From NCBI RefSeq assembly GCF_018736105.1, contig NZ_CP076135.1, positions 3,780,001 through 3,844,000 of the forward strand: a stretch of 64,000 bases of DNA, in the 5' to 3' direction. A model generated the notes under the pieces. That model saw nothing but the letters and a program-made list of their open reading frames with translations. It was not told the DNA's origin and ran no database searches. This DNA is from Bradyrhizobium sediminis. Lineage in GTDB: Bacteria; Pseudomonadota; Alphaproteobacteria; Rhizobiales; Xanthobacteraceae. The translations under genes were made by a program, and so were the position numbers. Positions 16,018 to 24,450 of this stretch are shown one piece after another. The first letter of the stretch is position 1. Every line of letters starts with the position of its first letter.

Positions 16018-18456
16018 ATGAAACGATCAGCCTTGTTCGTCCTGACACTTTCCTTGATGACGTCTTTCGGGTTTTCCGCAAACGCCCAGCAGGCCGCGCC
16101 CGCGGCCGTCGTCTTGCCGACCGATCGCTCGGTGCTGCCAATTCCAGAACCCCAGTATCCGCACAGCACCGTGTTTGACGCACGCAATGCGACGCCGCCG
16201 CCGCGATTCGAGGTCAAGGCGCCAGCCGCCGCGCCCAACGTTCTCATTGTGCTGATCGACGACATGGGCTTCGGACAATCGAGCGCATTCGGCGGGCCGG
16301 TAAGGATGCCAACGGTGGAGAAGCTCGCCAACGAGGGTCTGCGCTACAACGAGTTTCACACCACGGCACTTTGCTCGCCGACACGAGCCGCGCTGCTCAG
16401 CGGTCGCAATCATCACATGAACAACATGGGCTCGATTACTGAGACCGCTACCGCTTTCCCCGGGCAGACCGGGCAGCGCCCCAATAGCGTCGCGCCGGTC
16501 GCGGAGATGCTCCGGCTCAACGGCTACAGCACTGCTGCGTTCGGCAAGTCGCACGAGACCGCGGCTTGGGAGGTCAGCCCCTCCGGCCCGACCGACCGTT
16601 GGCCGACCCGCTCCGGCTTCGACAAATTCTATGGATTCATCGGTGGCGAGACCAACCAATGGGCGCCGCTGCTCTACGACGGCATGACCCTGGTCGAACC
16701 GTCGCAGGACCCGAACTATCATTTCATGAATGATATGACCAACCAGGCGATCGACTGGATCCAGTACCAGAAGTCGCTGACGCCGGATAAGCCGTTCTTC
16801 ATCTATTTCGCGCCCGGCGCCACCCACGCGCCGCATCAGGTGCCGAAAGAATGGATCGCCAAGTACAAGGGCAAGTTCGACCAGGGCTGGGACAAACTGC
16901 GCGAGGAAACGCTGGCCCGCCAGATCAAGCTCGGCGTGGTGCCCCCGGACACCAGGCTCGCGCCCAAGCCCGAAGCCATCAAGGATTGGGACAAGCTCGG
17001 CGCCGACGAGAAGAAGCTGTTCGCCCGGCAGATGGAAGTGTTCGCCGGCTTTGGCGAATACGCTGACACCGAGATCGGCCGCCTGATCGACGCCATCAAG
17101 GCGACCGGCCAACTCGACAACACGCTGGTATTCTACATCGTCGGCGACAACGGCGCGAGCGCCGAAGGCGGCATGAACGGGTTGTTCAGCGAGATGACCT
17201 ATTTCAATGGCGTGCAAGAGACCGTTCAGGACATCATCAAGCATTACGACGAACTCGGCAGCCCCTCGACCTACGGTCACTACGCCGCCGGGTGGGCGGT
17301 TGCGGGCGACACACCCTTCACCTGGACCAAGCAGGTCGCCTCCAGCTACGGCGGCACCCGCAACGGCATGGTGGTTCACTGGCCAAAGGGAATCGCGGCG
17401 AAGGGCGAGGTGCGCTCGCAGTGGCATCACGTCATCGACATCGCGCCGACGATCCTCGAAGCGGCTGGCTTGCCCGAACCGAAGAGCGTCAATGGAACGC
17501 CGCAGACTCCCATCGAAGGCGCGAGCATGGCCTATACCTTCGCCAATCCGAAGGCGCCGAGCACTCACACCACGCAGTATTTCGAGATCTTCGGCAACCG
17601 CGCGATCTACAGTGACGGCTGGCTGGCCGGCACGGTTCACCGGGCGGCGTGGGAAACCAAGCCGCGCCGGCCGCTCGAACAGGATATCTGGGAACTTTAC
17701 GATACGCGGTCGGACTTCAGCCTGAGGAATGATCTGGCTGCCAGGAATCCCGACAAGCTGAAGGAAATGCAGGAACTCTTCCTGAAGGAAGCGGTCAAAT
17801 ATACCGTTCTGCCGCTCGACGACCGGACCCTGGAGCGTACCAACGCCTTGCTCGTAGGACGCCCCGACCTGATGGCGGGCCGCACCTCCTTGACCGTTTA
17901 CCAGGGAATGCTCGGCATGTCGGAGAATGTCTTCATCAACCTGAAGAACCAGTCCCACACGATTACAGCGGACGTGGAAGTCCCGAAGACCGGCGCCAAC
18001 GGTGCGATCATTGCCCAGGCCGGGCGGTTCGGCGGCTGGAGTCTCTATCTGAAGGACGGCAAGCCGACCTACACCTACAATTTTCTCGGCCTGCAGCGTT
18101 ACACGATAGCCGCCAAGCAGGCGCTGCCTGCCGGGAAAGGGACGCTGCGCTTCGAGTTCGCCTATGACGGCGGCGGTCTCGGCAAGGGCGGCGTCGGCAC
18201 GATACTGTTCAACGGGAAAACCGTCGCCACCGGCCGCATCGATCGTACCCAGTGCTGCTTCTTCTCTGCGGATGACGGCACAGACGTCGGCGCGGATGAG
18301 GGCACACCCGTCACCGAAGCCTACAAGGTGCCCTTCAAGTTCACCGGAAAGATCGGCAAGGTCACGATTGAATTGAAGGAAATGAAGAAGGCCGATCGCG
18401 ACGACGCCGATAAAGCCCGAAAGGAAGCTGTCATCAAGAAAGCGTTGGCCGACTAG
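16018..18456 (+). CDS. Arylsulfatase, exported (paralogue 2)
   Basis: An 812-residue type I sulfatase with a Sec signal peptide (residues 1-23), LIDDMGFG metal ligands (DD about 81-82) and the signature LCSPTRAALLSGRNHH with the formylglycine cysteine at about 119. Like paralogue 1 it carries a C-terminal beta-rich region after the catalytic domain. AGGGGAAG precedes the ATG. A strong terminator follows at 18522. A direct repeat (ACTACCTTC twice, 15952-15973) lies in its leader. It has no FixK box at the position seen for its small neighbours. An open frame on the opposite strand is only its shadow. Confidence 0.94.
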   Translation: MKRSALFVLTLSLMTSFGFSANAQQAAPAAVVLPTDRSVLPIPEPQYPHSTVFDARNATPPPRFEVKAPAAAPNVLIVLIDDMGFGQSSAFGGPVRMPTVEKLANEGLRYNEFHTTALCSPTRAALLSGRNHHMNNMGSITETATAFPGQTGQRPNSVAPVAEMLRLNGYSTAAFGKSHETAAWEVSPSGPTDRWPTRSGFDKFYGFIGGETNQWAPLLYDGMTLVEPSQDPNYHFMNDMTNQAIDWIQYQKSLTPDKPFFIYFAPGATHAPHQVPKEWIAKYKGKFDQGWDKLREETLARQIKLGVVPPDTRLAPKPEAIKDWDKLGADEKKLFARQMEVFAGFGEYADTEIGRLIDAIKATGQLDNTLVFYIVGDNGASAEGGMNGLFSEMTYFNGVQETVQDIIKHYDELGSPSTYGHYAAGWAVAGDTPFTWTKQVASSYGGTRNGMVVHWPKGIAAKGEVRSQWHHVIDIAPTILEAAGLPEPKSVNGTPQTPIEGASMAYTFANPKAPSTHTTQYFEIFGNRAIYSDGWLAGTVHRAAWETKPRRPLEQDIWELYDTRSDFSLRNDLAARNPDKLKEMQELFLKEAVKYTVLPLDDRTLERTNALLVGRPDLMAGRTSLTVYQGMLGMSENVFINLKNQSHTITADVEVPKTGANGAIIAQAGRFGGWSLYLKDGKPTYTYNFLGLQRYTIAAKQALPAGKGTLRFEFAYDGGGLGKGGVGTILFNGKTVATGRIDRTQCCFFSADDGTDVGADEGTPVTEAYKVPFKFTGKIGKVTIELKEMKKADRDDADKARKEAVIKKALAD

Positions 18457-18521
18457 ATCCCTCAGGCAATTACGTCGTCCAGAGTATCTTACACTCTCCC
18501 CCATGAGCAATCTGGACGAAG

Positions 18522-18556
18522 GGCCGTCGCCGCTCCCCCGGCGGCGGCCATTTTTT
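18522..18556 (+). terminator. Rho-independent terminator after sulfatase 2
   Basis: An 11-bp stem (GGCCGTCGCCG/CGGCGGCGGCC, one G-T pair) with a short C-rich loop is followed by A and six Ts. It lies 66 nt past the sulfatase stop. Confidence 0.88.
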
Positions 18557-18674
18557 CGTCTGGCGACCTGGCGAGCATTGCCCCGGGGAATCCCCGACTC
18601 GGCTGCGCGGCATCTCGATCGAGATAGCCTCCCTGGGTTAGTTGTCCTAGATTGCGCCGGGAAGGACTGTTCGC

Positions 18675-21149
18675 TTGGCAAAATCCCGACGTTCTCGCAG
18701 CGGCAAAGATTCGATTAAGCGCTCCGAGCCTAACTCCGCGGTTTCAAAACGGGAGACGCCGGACGGCGTTGCAAAGCCGTTCACAATGCGCGCCATGGTA
18801 CTCGCGGTCGCTGCCGTTGCCATGGCTGTGTTCGCCGGCGGCCTGTTATGGCAATCGTGGTTCAATGGCAAACCGTCGCCAACCCGTCCCGAAACTGCCA
18901 CCGTTGCCGTCGCGACCTTCGTCGGCAGCGAGACTTGCGCAGGCTGCCATCAGGCGGAGGCAAAGCTGTGGAATGCCTCGCAGCACAAGGCCGCGATGCA
19001 GCACGCCACCGACAAGACCGTGCTCGGCGATTTCAACGACGCCAGCTTCGACTATTTCGGCGTGCGTTCGCGCTTCTTCCGCAAGGATGGCAAATTTCTC
19101 GTCGAGACCGACGGCCCCGACGGCAAGCTCGCCGTGTTCGAGGTGAAATACACTTTCGGCATCGATCCGCTGCAGCAATATCTCGTCGAATTCCCTGACG
19201 GACGCATCCAGGCGCTGTCGCTCGCCTGGGATTCGAGGCCGTCAGCCAAAGGCGGCCGCCGCTGGTTTCACCTCTCACCCAACGAGGAAATCCGTCACGA
19301 CGATATCCTGCACTGGACCAAACTGAACCAGAACTGGAATTTCATGTGCGCGGAGTGCCACTCCACCGGTGTCGCCAAAAACTACGACGCCAAGGCCGAT
19401 CGCTTCGCCACCACATGGGCGGAAATCAGCGTCGGCTGCGAGGCCTGCCATGGCCAGGGCTCGCATCACGCCGCATGGGCGCGCGGCCGGCAGAGCTGGT
19501 GGCCGTTCGGCAAGCAGCAGGATTCGAGCAAGGGATTGCTGGTGCGTTTCGACGAGCGTCGCAACGTCGCCTGGCCGATCGACGCGCAGACCGGAAACGC
19601 ACGGCGCAGCCTCGCGCCGGCGACGCTGCGCAAGGAAGTCGAGACCTGCGGCCTGTGCCACGCGCGCCGCGCCGCGTTCCACGCCGGTTGGGTGCCCGGC
19701 CAGTGGCTGTCGCAGACCCACGCGGTCGAAGCGCTGGCGCGCACCACCTATCATGCCGACGGCCAGCTTCGCGACGTCGAGGAGCCGTATAATTATACGC
19801 CGTTCAAGCAGGGTAAGATGTTCGCCGCCGGCATCACCTGCAGCGATTGCCACGAGCCGCACAGCGCGAAGCTTCGCGCTTCAGGCGAAGGCGTCTGCCT
19901 GCAATGTCATGCGTCCGACAAGTATGCCGACGCCGGACATCGCCGTCACGCCAGCGCCGACGCAGCCCCGACCTGTATCTCGTGCCACATGCCGGCCCGC
20001 ACCTACATGGTGGTCGATATCAGGCACGATCACGCCTTTCGCGTGCCGCGTCCCGATCTGTCGGTTACGCTGGGGACGCCGAACGCCTGCAACGACTGCC
20101 ACCGCGACAAGCCGGCGCAATGGGCCGCCGCCGCGGTCGAGCGATGGTTCGGTCCCGACCGCAAGGGCTTGCAGAACTATGGCGCGGCGTTCCATGCCGC
20201 GCGAACCGATGCGGCCGATGCCGCAGCCCTGCTCGGCGTGATCGCCGCGGACAAGAATGCGCCGGCCGTCGCGCGCGCCGGCGCGCTTTCAGAACTCGCC
20301 TCCCGCATCTCCCCGGCCAACATCGCGACCGCGCGAGCAGCCCTTGCCGATCCCGATCCGATGGCGCGGATCGGCGCGCTCGACATGCTGGAGAACGTGC
20401 CGGCCAATCAGATCTGGCCGATTGCCTCTCCGCTGCTCGCCGATCCCGTGCGCGGCGTCCGGATCAGGGCGGCCTCATTGCTCGCGGCCGTCCCCACCGC
20501 AAGCCAGCCGCCGGCGGATCGCGCGCGCTTCGACCAGGCGGCCACGGAATTCATCGCGGCGCAGCGCGCCAATGCCGAGCGGCCGGAAGCCCGCACCTCG
20601 CTGGCAAATTTTCTCGCCCAGCGCGGGCGGAGCGACGATGCCGAGACCGAGTACAAGGCCGCGCTGAAACTCAGCCCGCAATATGCGACGGCGGCGATCA
20701 ATCTGGCCGACCTCTATCGGCAACGCGGTCGTGACACCGACGGCGAGGCCGTGCTGCGCGCCGCGCTCGGTGCGTCGCCGCGCGATGCCGCCGCGCATCA
20801 CGCCCTCGGCCTGACCTTGAGCCGGCTCATGCGGCCGGATGACGCGCTCGCCGAATTGCGCAAGGCGGCCGAGCTCGAGCCGGATCAAGCGCGCTACGCT
20901 TATGTCCACGCCGTCGCGCTCAATTCCGGCGGACGCCGCGACGAAGCGATGGCCGTTTTGAAGGAAGCCTTGAAGCGCCACCCCAACGATCGCGACATCC
21001 TGGGGGCGCTGGTTTCGTTCAGCCGCACCGCCGGCGATGCCGGCGCCGCGCTCGGTTACGCCGAACAGCTCGCGATCCTCACGCCGGAAGACCGGAATTT
21101 GGCGGCGCTGATCGGGGAACTCAAGCGGCAGACGGGCAAGGCGAATTAG
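18675..21149 (+). CDS. Membrane-anchored octaheme cytochrome c with TPR domain
   Basis: An 824-residue protein with an N-terminal anchor or uncleaved signal (about residues 39-61). Eight CxxCH heme-binding motifs follow in order: CAGCH, CAECH, CEACH, CGLCH, CSDCH, CLQCH, CISCH and CNDCH, the first at about residue 88. After the heme part come HEAT-like repeats (about 510-620) and then several TPR units to the end. It is therefore a periplasmic multiheme electron-transfer protein or reductase fused to an interaction scaffold; the substrate is unknown. The start is TTG with GGAAGGA before it; ATG at 18786 is a possible shorter start. It follows sulfatase 2 in the accessory block. Confidence 0.88.
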   Translation: MAKSRRSRSGKDSIKRSEPNSAVSKRETPDGVAKPFTMRAMVLAVAAVAMAVFAGGLLWQSWFNGKPSPTRPETATVAVATFVGSETCAGCHQAEAKLWNASQHKAAMQHATDKTVLGDFNDASFDYFGVRSRFFRKDGKFLVETDGPDGKLAVFEVKYTFGIDPLQQYLVEFPDGRIQALSLAWDSRPSAKGGRRWFHLSPNEEIRHDDILHWTKLNQNWNFMCAECHSTGVAKNYDAKADRFATTWAEISVGCEACHGQGSHHAAWARGRQSWWPFGKQQDSSKGLLVRFDERRNVAWPIDAQTGNARRSLAPATLRKEVETCGLCHARRAAFHAGWVPGQWLSQTHAVEALARTTYHADGQLRDVEEPYNYTPFKQGKMFAAGITCSDCHEPHSAKLRASGEGVCLQCHASDKYADAGHRRHASADAAPTCISCHMPARTYMVVDIRHDHAFRVPRPDLSVTLGTPNACNDCHRDKPAQWAAAAVERWFGPDRKGLQNYGAAFHAARTDAADAAALLGVIAADKNAPAVARAGALSELASRISPANIATARAALADPDPMARIGALDMLENVPANQIWPIASPLLADPVRGVRIRAASLLAAVPTASQPPADRARFDQAATEFIAAQRANAERPEARTSLANFLAQRGRSDDAETEYKAALKLSPQYATAAINLADLYRQRGRDTDGEAVLRAALGASPRDAAAHHALGLTLSRLMRPDDALAELRKAAELEPDQARYAYVHAVALNSGGRRDEAMAVLKEALKRHPNDRDILGALVSFSRTAGDAGAALGYAEQLAILTPEDRNLAALIGELKRQTGKAN

Positions 21150-21156
21150 GGACGAG

Positions 21157-21224
21157 AGCTGGATTGCGTCGCGGAGCCTGTCATCGGGCGCGATTTCGCG
21201 CGACCCTCCTCGCAAAGCAATGAC
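21157..21224. repeat. Degenerate intergenic repeat with GGGCGCG/CGCGCGACC hairpin
   Basis: The stretch from GGATTGCGTCGCGGAGCC to CGCAAAGCAATGACG resembles an intergenic repeat I know from Bradyrhizobium-type genomes, in which a conserved GGATTGC...GCAATGACG frame encloses a GC-rich hairpin. It lies between two convergent genes. The identification rests on memory and was not searched. Confidence 0.4.
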
Positions 21225-21240
21225 GTCGAAGCGAGGCCTC

Positions 21241-21489
21241 TCAATACGACCGGCGCGTGCCGCGAACGGCCTTCGGCGGGCCAGCCATTTCCTCTTCGCG
21301 CAACGCCTTGCGCACGCCGCGCGCCGAGGTCATCGCGCGCTTGATATTCTTGTCGGGGGAGGTTTCCTCGAAGAACAGCACCACCTCGCAACAGGGGCAC
21401 TGTCTGGAATAGCCGTTCTGAAGCCGTCGCGCCCGATCCCGGAACACGTTCCTGCAGCGGGTGCAGTGGACCTGAACTGAATCGTCCAT
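21241..21489 (-). CDS. Small zinc-ribbon-like protein
   Basis: An 82-residue protein. Two cysteine pairs, CTRC (residues 9-12) and CPCC (31-34), about 19 residues apart, suggest a zinc ribbon. The rest is basic and ends RGTRRSY. No function can be assigned; similar small proteins occur in Bradyrhizobium genomes as I recall. It stands alone between the cytochrome and the hydratase gene. Confidence 0.65.
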   Translation of the reverse strand: MDDSVQVHCTRCRNVFRDRARRLQNGYSRQCPCCEVVLFFEETSPDKNIKRAMTSARGVRKALREEEMAGPPKAVRGTRRSY

Positions 21490-21686
21490 CGGTGGGCTCT
21501 CGCTCGCAGAGGATCGGTGCGCTTTCCGATGCCGCCCGCCTCGCGACGCGCGGACACCTGCGCCATCAACGCGGAGAACCCTAAACGAATATCAAATGCC
21601 GGGCCGGATCGACCGATGTCGCCGATCACAACGGGGTTCCCGGTTAAGAAATCCTTTCGCCGGCCCGGGATCGCGTCATCGTCGTG

Positions 21687-22472
21687 TCAGGTGAATGCGA
21701 CTTCCACATTCCCCAGCCCCGCCAGCTCCATCGTCACGCTGTCGCCGGCCTTGAGCCACACCGTCTTCACCAGGCTCCCGGTCAGCACGATCTGCCCGGC
21801 ATGGAGTCCCCTGCCCTCGGCGGCGAGATGATTGGCGAGCCAGGCGAGCGCATTATGGGGATGGCCGAGCACGTCGTCGCCGGTACCGCGGCCGGCCTCG
21901 ACGCCGTTGATGACGGCGCGGCCGGTGACCTTGAGCAGGTCGGGCGCTTTGGTTCGCTCCACGGCCTCGCCGAGCACGCAGCCGGCGGCGAAGAAATCGT
22001 CGGCCACCAGAGTGGGCGCGCCCATGGTTTCCCATTTGACGTAGCGGTCGTCGACGATCTCGATCGCGGGGTAGTAGGCCTCGACCGCTTCGCCCACCCA
22101 CTCCGCGGTGAAAGGCGCTTCCGTCGGCAGCAGGTCGCGCGCCAGCTTGACCGCGATCTCGCATTCGACGCCGACGCGAACGTAGTCGCTTGCCGCAAGC
22201 CGCGTCCCGCTGTCGTGCACGCCCTTGGCGAACACGCCGCCGCCGCAGGGGTGCGGGATGTCGAGGTATCGCTGCATCACCGCAGAGGTGCAGCCGATCT
22301 TGTAGCCGACCATGGCGCCGGCATGCGGCAACAATAGATCGTGCAGCGCGCGCTGAATGCGGTAGCCCTCGGCCTCGTCCCGCGGGGCGATGTCGGGCGG
22401 CAGCGCGGCGAGCGGCGTTCGATTGCGGCGGGCGGTAGCGATGGCCTTTGCGGCCGCGAGAATTTTGTCCAT
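21687..22472 (-). CDS. 2-keto-4-pentenoate hydratase / fumarylacetoacetate hydrolase family protein
   Basis: A 261-residue protein of the MhpD-like hydratase/decarboxylase branch. The core includes GYKIGCTS (about residues 56-63), GVECEIAVKLARDL, with the metal-ligand acidic residues, and the C-terminal TGSLVKTVWLKAGDSV loop. Family members act on 2-hydroxy-dienoates in meta-cleavage of aromatics. No other pathway gene is adjacent, so the physiological substrate is unknown. Only 80 nt separate it from the divergent parDE pair. Confidence 0.85.
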   Translation of the reverse strand: MDKILAAAKAIATARRNRTPLAALPPDIAPRDEAEGYRIQRALHDLLLPHAGAMVGYKIGCTSAVMQRYLDIPHPCGGGVFAKGVHDSGTRLAASDYVRVGVECEIAVKLARDLLPTEAPFTAEWVGEAVEAYYPAIEIVDDRYVKWETMGAPTLVADDFFAAGCVLGEAVERTKAPDLLKVTGRAVINGVEAGRGTGDDVLGHPHNALAWLANHLAAEGRGLHAGQIVLTGSLVKTVWLKAGDSVTMELAGLGNVEVAFT

Positions 22473-22497
22473 CGGACAAGGCCTTTTTGGGTCAACT

Positions 22498-22514
22498 GTA
22501 TGACATCGTCATAC
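22498..22514. promoter_or_regulatory. Probable ParD operator palindrome
   Basis: GTATGAC-ATC-GTCATAC is a perfect 7-3-7 dyad 38 nt before parD, beside an AT-rich -10-like TATGCT. ParD antitoxins of ribbon-helix-helix type bind such palindromes to repress their own operon. Confidence 0.65.
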
Positions 22515-22552
22515 TCATATGCTAAACTCGTTGGTGAACAGGGAACCAGACT

Positions 22553-22828
22553 ATGCGTACAAGCAAGCCTATCACAGTTACACTCGGACCGATGCAGGCG
22601 AGCCTCGAAAAGCGGCTCAAGTCAGGTAGCTATGACAACGCCAGTGAAATACTGCGTTCGGCACTGCGGGCGCTCGACCGGGAAGAAGCGGCTATCGAAG
22701 ACCACCTCCGTACCAAGGTGGCTGCTTCGCTTGCCGATCCTCGGAAGAGCGTTCCTGCAGCTGACGTGTTCAAACGTCTGCGGGCGGTTCATGGAAGGAC
22801 GATGAAGACGAGCAAGCGTGGCACTTAA
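22553..22828 (+). CDS. parD: ParD-type antitoxin
   Basis: A 91-residue protein with an N-terminal ribbon-helix-helix DNA-binding fold (about residues 6-50, SNASEIL-like helix as SYDNASEILRSALRAL) and a flexible C-terminal part that would wrap the toxin. It binds DNA and neutralises the partner ParE. It overlaps the toxin gene by 11 nt, the standard antitoxin-first order. An operator-like palindrome lies 38 nt upstream. Confidence 0.88.
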   Translation: MRTSKPITVTLGPMQASLEKRLKSGSYDNASEILRSALRALDREEAAIEDHLRTKVAASLADPRKSVPAADVFKRLRAVHGRTMKTSKRGT

Positions 22829-23138
22829 GGTCTTCTTTCGGCCACAAGCCGAAGCGGACCTGCTCGCGCTTTATCGCTACATCGCCGAAGCATCCGGTTT
22901 GGCCAATGCAGGCGGCTACATCGACCGCATCGAGGTTGCTTGCACGTCGCTGGGAACGTTTCCAAATCGGGGCACCAGGCGCGACGATCTCACGCCGGGG
23001 CTACGCACGGTTGCCTTCGAACGGCGCGTGACCATCGCCTATCGGGTGCTGAAAACGCGGGTAGAAATCGTGACGATTGCCTATGCCGGACGCGACTACG
23101 AGACCGACCTTCGCGCCGATCGGGAAACGAAGCGATAA
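22818..23138 (+). CDS. parE: ParE/RelE-superfamily toxin
   Basis: A 106-residue protein with the ParE pattern: FFRPQAEADLLALYRYIAE helix pair, FPNRGTRRDDL and the C-terminal RVEIVTIAYAGRDYE strands. ParE family toxins inhibit DNA gyrase. The start is GTG inside the end of parD, giving translational coupling. The module lies at the edge of the accessory block next to the conserved dksA-fliX region. Confidence 0.88.
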   Translation: MALKVFFRPQAEADLLALYRYIAEASGLANAGGYIDRIEVACTSLGTFPNRGTRRDDLTPGLRTVAFERRVTIAYRVLKTRVEIVTIAYAGRDYETDLRADRETKR

Positions 23139-23171
23139 CCGCCAAACGGGTCCGCAAACGAGACAACAAAA

Positions 23172-23190
23172 TGGCCGCACGCGGCGGCCA
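23172..23190 (-). terminator. Hairpin terminator of dksA
   Basis: A TGGCCGC/GCGGCCA stem with a 5-nt loop is followed on the minus strand by TTTTGTTGT. It begins 3 nt past the dksA stop and also faces the parE end, so it may act in both directions. Confidence 0.7.
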
Positions 23191-23193
23191 CAA

Positions 23194-23604
23194 TTACTCG
23201 TCGCGATAGACCTTCTCGCGTTTCTCGTGGCGCTCCTGGGCTTCCACCGAGAGCGTCGCGATCGGGCGCGCTTCCAGCCGCTTCAGCGAGATCGGCTCGC
23301 CGGTCTCCTCGCAATAGCCGTAGGTGTTGTCCTCGATGCGCTGCAGCGCTGCGTCGATCTTGGAGATCAGCTTGCGCTGGCGGTCGCGGGCGCGCAGTTC
23401 GATCGCGCGGTCGGTTTCCGACGAGGCGCGGTCGGCGAGATCGGGGTGATTGACGTTCTCTTCCTGCAGCGTCTGCAGCGTGATGCGGGATTCGCGCAGG
23501 ATTTCGTCCTTCCACGCCAGAAGCTTGGCGCGAAAATAATCGCGCTGGCGGTCGTTCATGAAAGGCTCTTTTTCGGAGGGTCGATAATTCTTCAACTTTT
23601 CCAA
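23194..23604 (-). CDS. dksA: RNA polymerase-binding transcription factor DksA, cysteine-poor form
   Basis: A 136-residue DksA. It has the long coiled coil with LADRASSETDRAIELRARDR and a C-terminal globular region with RLEARPIATLS. Where E. coli DksA has four zinc-binding cysteines, only one (in GYCEETGE) remains; the others are Thr, Ser and Ala. This is a zinc-independent variant, usual in alphaproteobacteria. It acts on RNA polymerase with ppGpp. The start is TTG at 23604; ATG at 23559 (MNDRQ) is an alternative. In Caulobacter dksA also sits by fliX/flgI. Confidence 0.92.
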   Translation of the reverse strand: MEKLKNYRPSEKEPFMNDRQRDYFRAKLLAWKDEILRESRITLQTLQEENVNHPDLADRASSETDRAIELRARDRQRKLISKIDAALQRIEDNTYGYCEETGEPISLKRLEARPIATLSVEAQERHEKREKVYRDE

Positions 23605-23779
23605 GGCCAGCCCATCTTCACGTGCAAGGCGGGCGGAAATGGTCCGTCCGCGCGCGCCTTATATAGCGACGTGTTGTGACAGACAATATCGCCCGAAGCG
23701 GGAAAGCCTGCGGGCGCAAGGGTTTCCCGGGGTTTCGCGCAGGAACCTGTGAAAAAGCGCCGCCCCGGCCTGGGCGGGG

Positions 23780-24190
23780 TCAGAACTGCCCGGCTTTGGC
23801 CAGTTCGACTTCGACCCGCAGCTCGATCTCGGACAGGACCGCGTCGAGGCCGGGATCGCCGGAGGAGGTTTTGAGGTTGGCGGCGGCGTCGCGCAGCCGG
23901 CTCACCGTGGAAGCGTCGAAATTGCCGGACAACAGCCCCAGTTTGAGGTCGTCCAGCACGTCAAGCGCGCCTCTACCGCGCTGCACCGAACGTTTGCGAC
24001 GCTCGACCGGGTCCTCGACGCCCTGCAGCGCCAGCAGCGCATCGATGTTCCCGGCTGCCTTCGGCGGCGCAGCGGAACGGGTCTCCGCGGTCGGATTGGT
24101 GTCGGGCAACGCAAAACCGGTCGAGGAGGTGCGCTTGGTATTGCCGGTCTGAGACCCGATTGTGGTGCCGTTCGGTCCGTAGATGCGCAT
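23780..24190 (-). CDS. fliX: Flagellar assembly regulator FliX
   Basis: A 136-residue protein beginning MRIYGPNG, typical of FliX, with ALLALQGVEDPVERRKRSVQRG and LDVLDDLKLGLL motifs. In Caulobacter FliX couples basal-body assembly to FlbD-dependent sigma-54 transcription. It is divergent from flgI, as there. The start at 24190 was chosen for the family N-terminus; the frame runs 63 nt further upstream without a ribosome-binding site. A CGTTAACCAC motif lies 41 nt upstream. Confidence 0.92.
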   Translation of the reverse strand: MRIYGPNGTTIGSQTGNTKRTSSTGFALPDTNPTAETRSAAPPKAAGNIDALLALQGVEDPVERRKRSVQRGRGALDVLDDLKLGLLSGNFDASTVSRLRDAAANLKTSSGDPGLDAVLSEIELRVEVELAKAGQF

Positions 24191-24230
24191 CGTGCTGTCT
24201 CGCGGGTGTAGGCGGCAGCTTCGCCCCCTT

Positions 24231-24240
24231 GTGGTTAACG
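24231..24240 (-). promoter_or_regulatory. CGTTAACCAC motif upstream of fliX
   Basis: The minus strand reads CGTTAACCAC, 41 nt before the fliX start. It is one of four near-identical motifs before minus-strand motility or signalling genes in this window, with a TTAACC core like half of a CtrA box. Confidence 0.4.
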
Positions 24241-24364
24241 AAGCGTAAATCACCCGGCAGAATCTGCCGGGATGCGGCAGTTTCGCCGTTGCGGCGGCGC
24301 AGAGGCGCGTCGAACGCGTAACGATTATTATTATATATCAATATCTTACGAGATAAGCAGGGCG

Positions 24365-24380
24365 TGGCACGGAGCTCGCA
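24365..24380 (+). promoter_or_regulatory. Sigma-54-type promoter of the flgI operon
   Basis: TGGCACG-N4-TCGC with consensus spacing lies 71 nt before the flgI ATG. The -24 half is perfect, and the -12 half has the same single change as the element before flgF. Confidence 0.65.
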
Positions 24381-24450
24381 TAGTTAATGCCGGATCGCCG
24401 TCATGGGAGTGGCCAGGCGGTCCAGCCGAAGACCTCGTGGGGAGCAGAGG

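Noticed and set aside
16027..18681. 884-codon open frame on the strand opposite sulfatase 2
   Set aside because: It mirrors the codon pattern of the sulfatase in GC-rich DNA, lacks a ribosome-binding site and shows no family motif. The sulfatase on the plus strand has catalytic motifs and a signal peptide.
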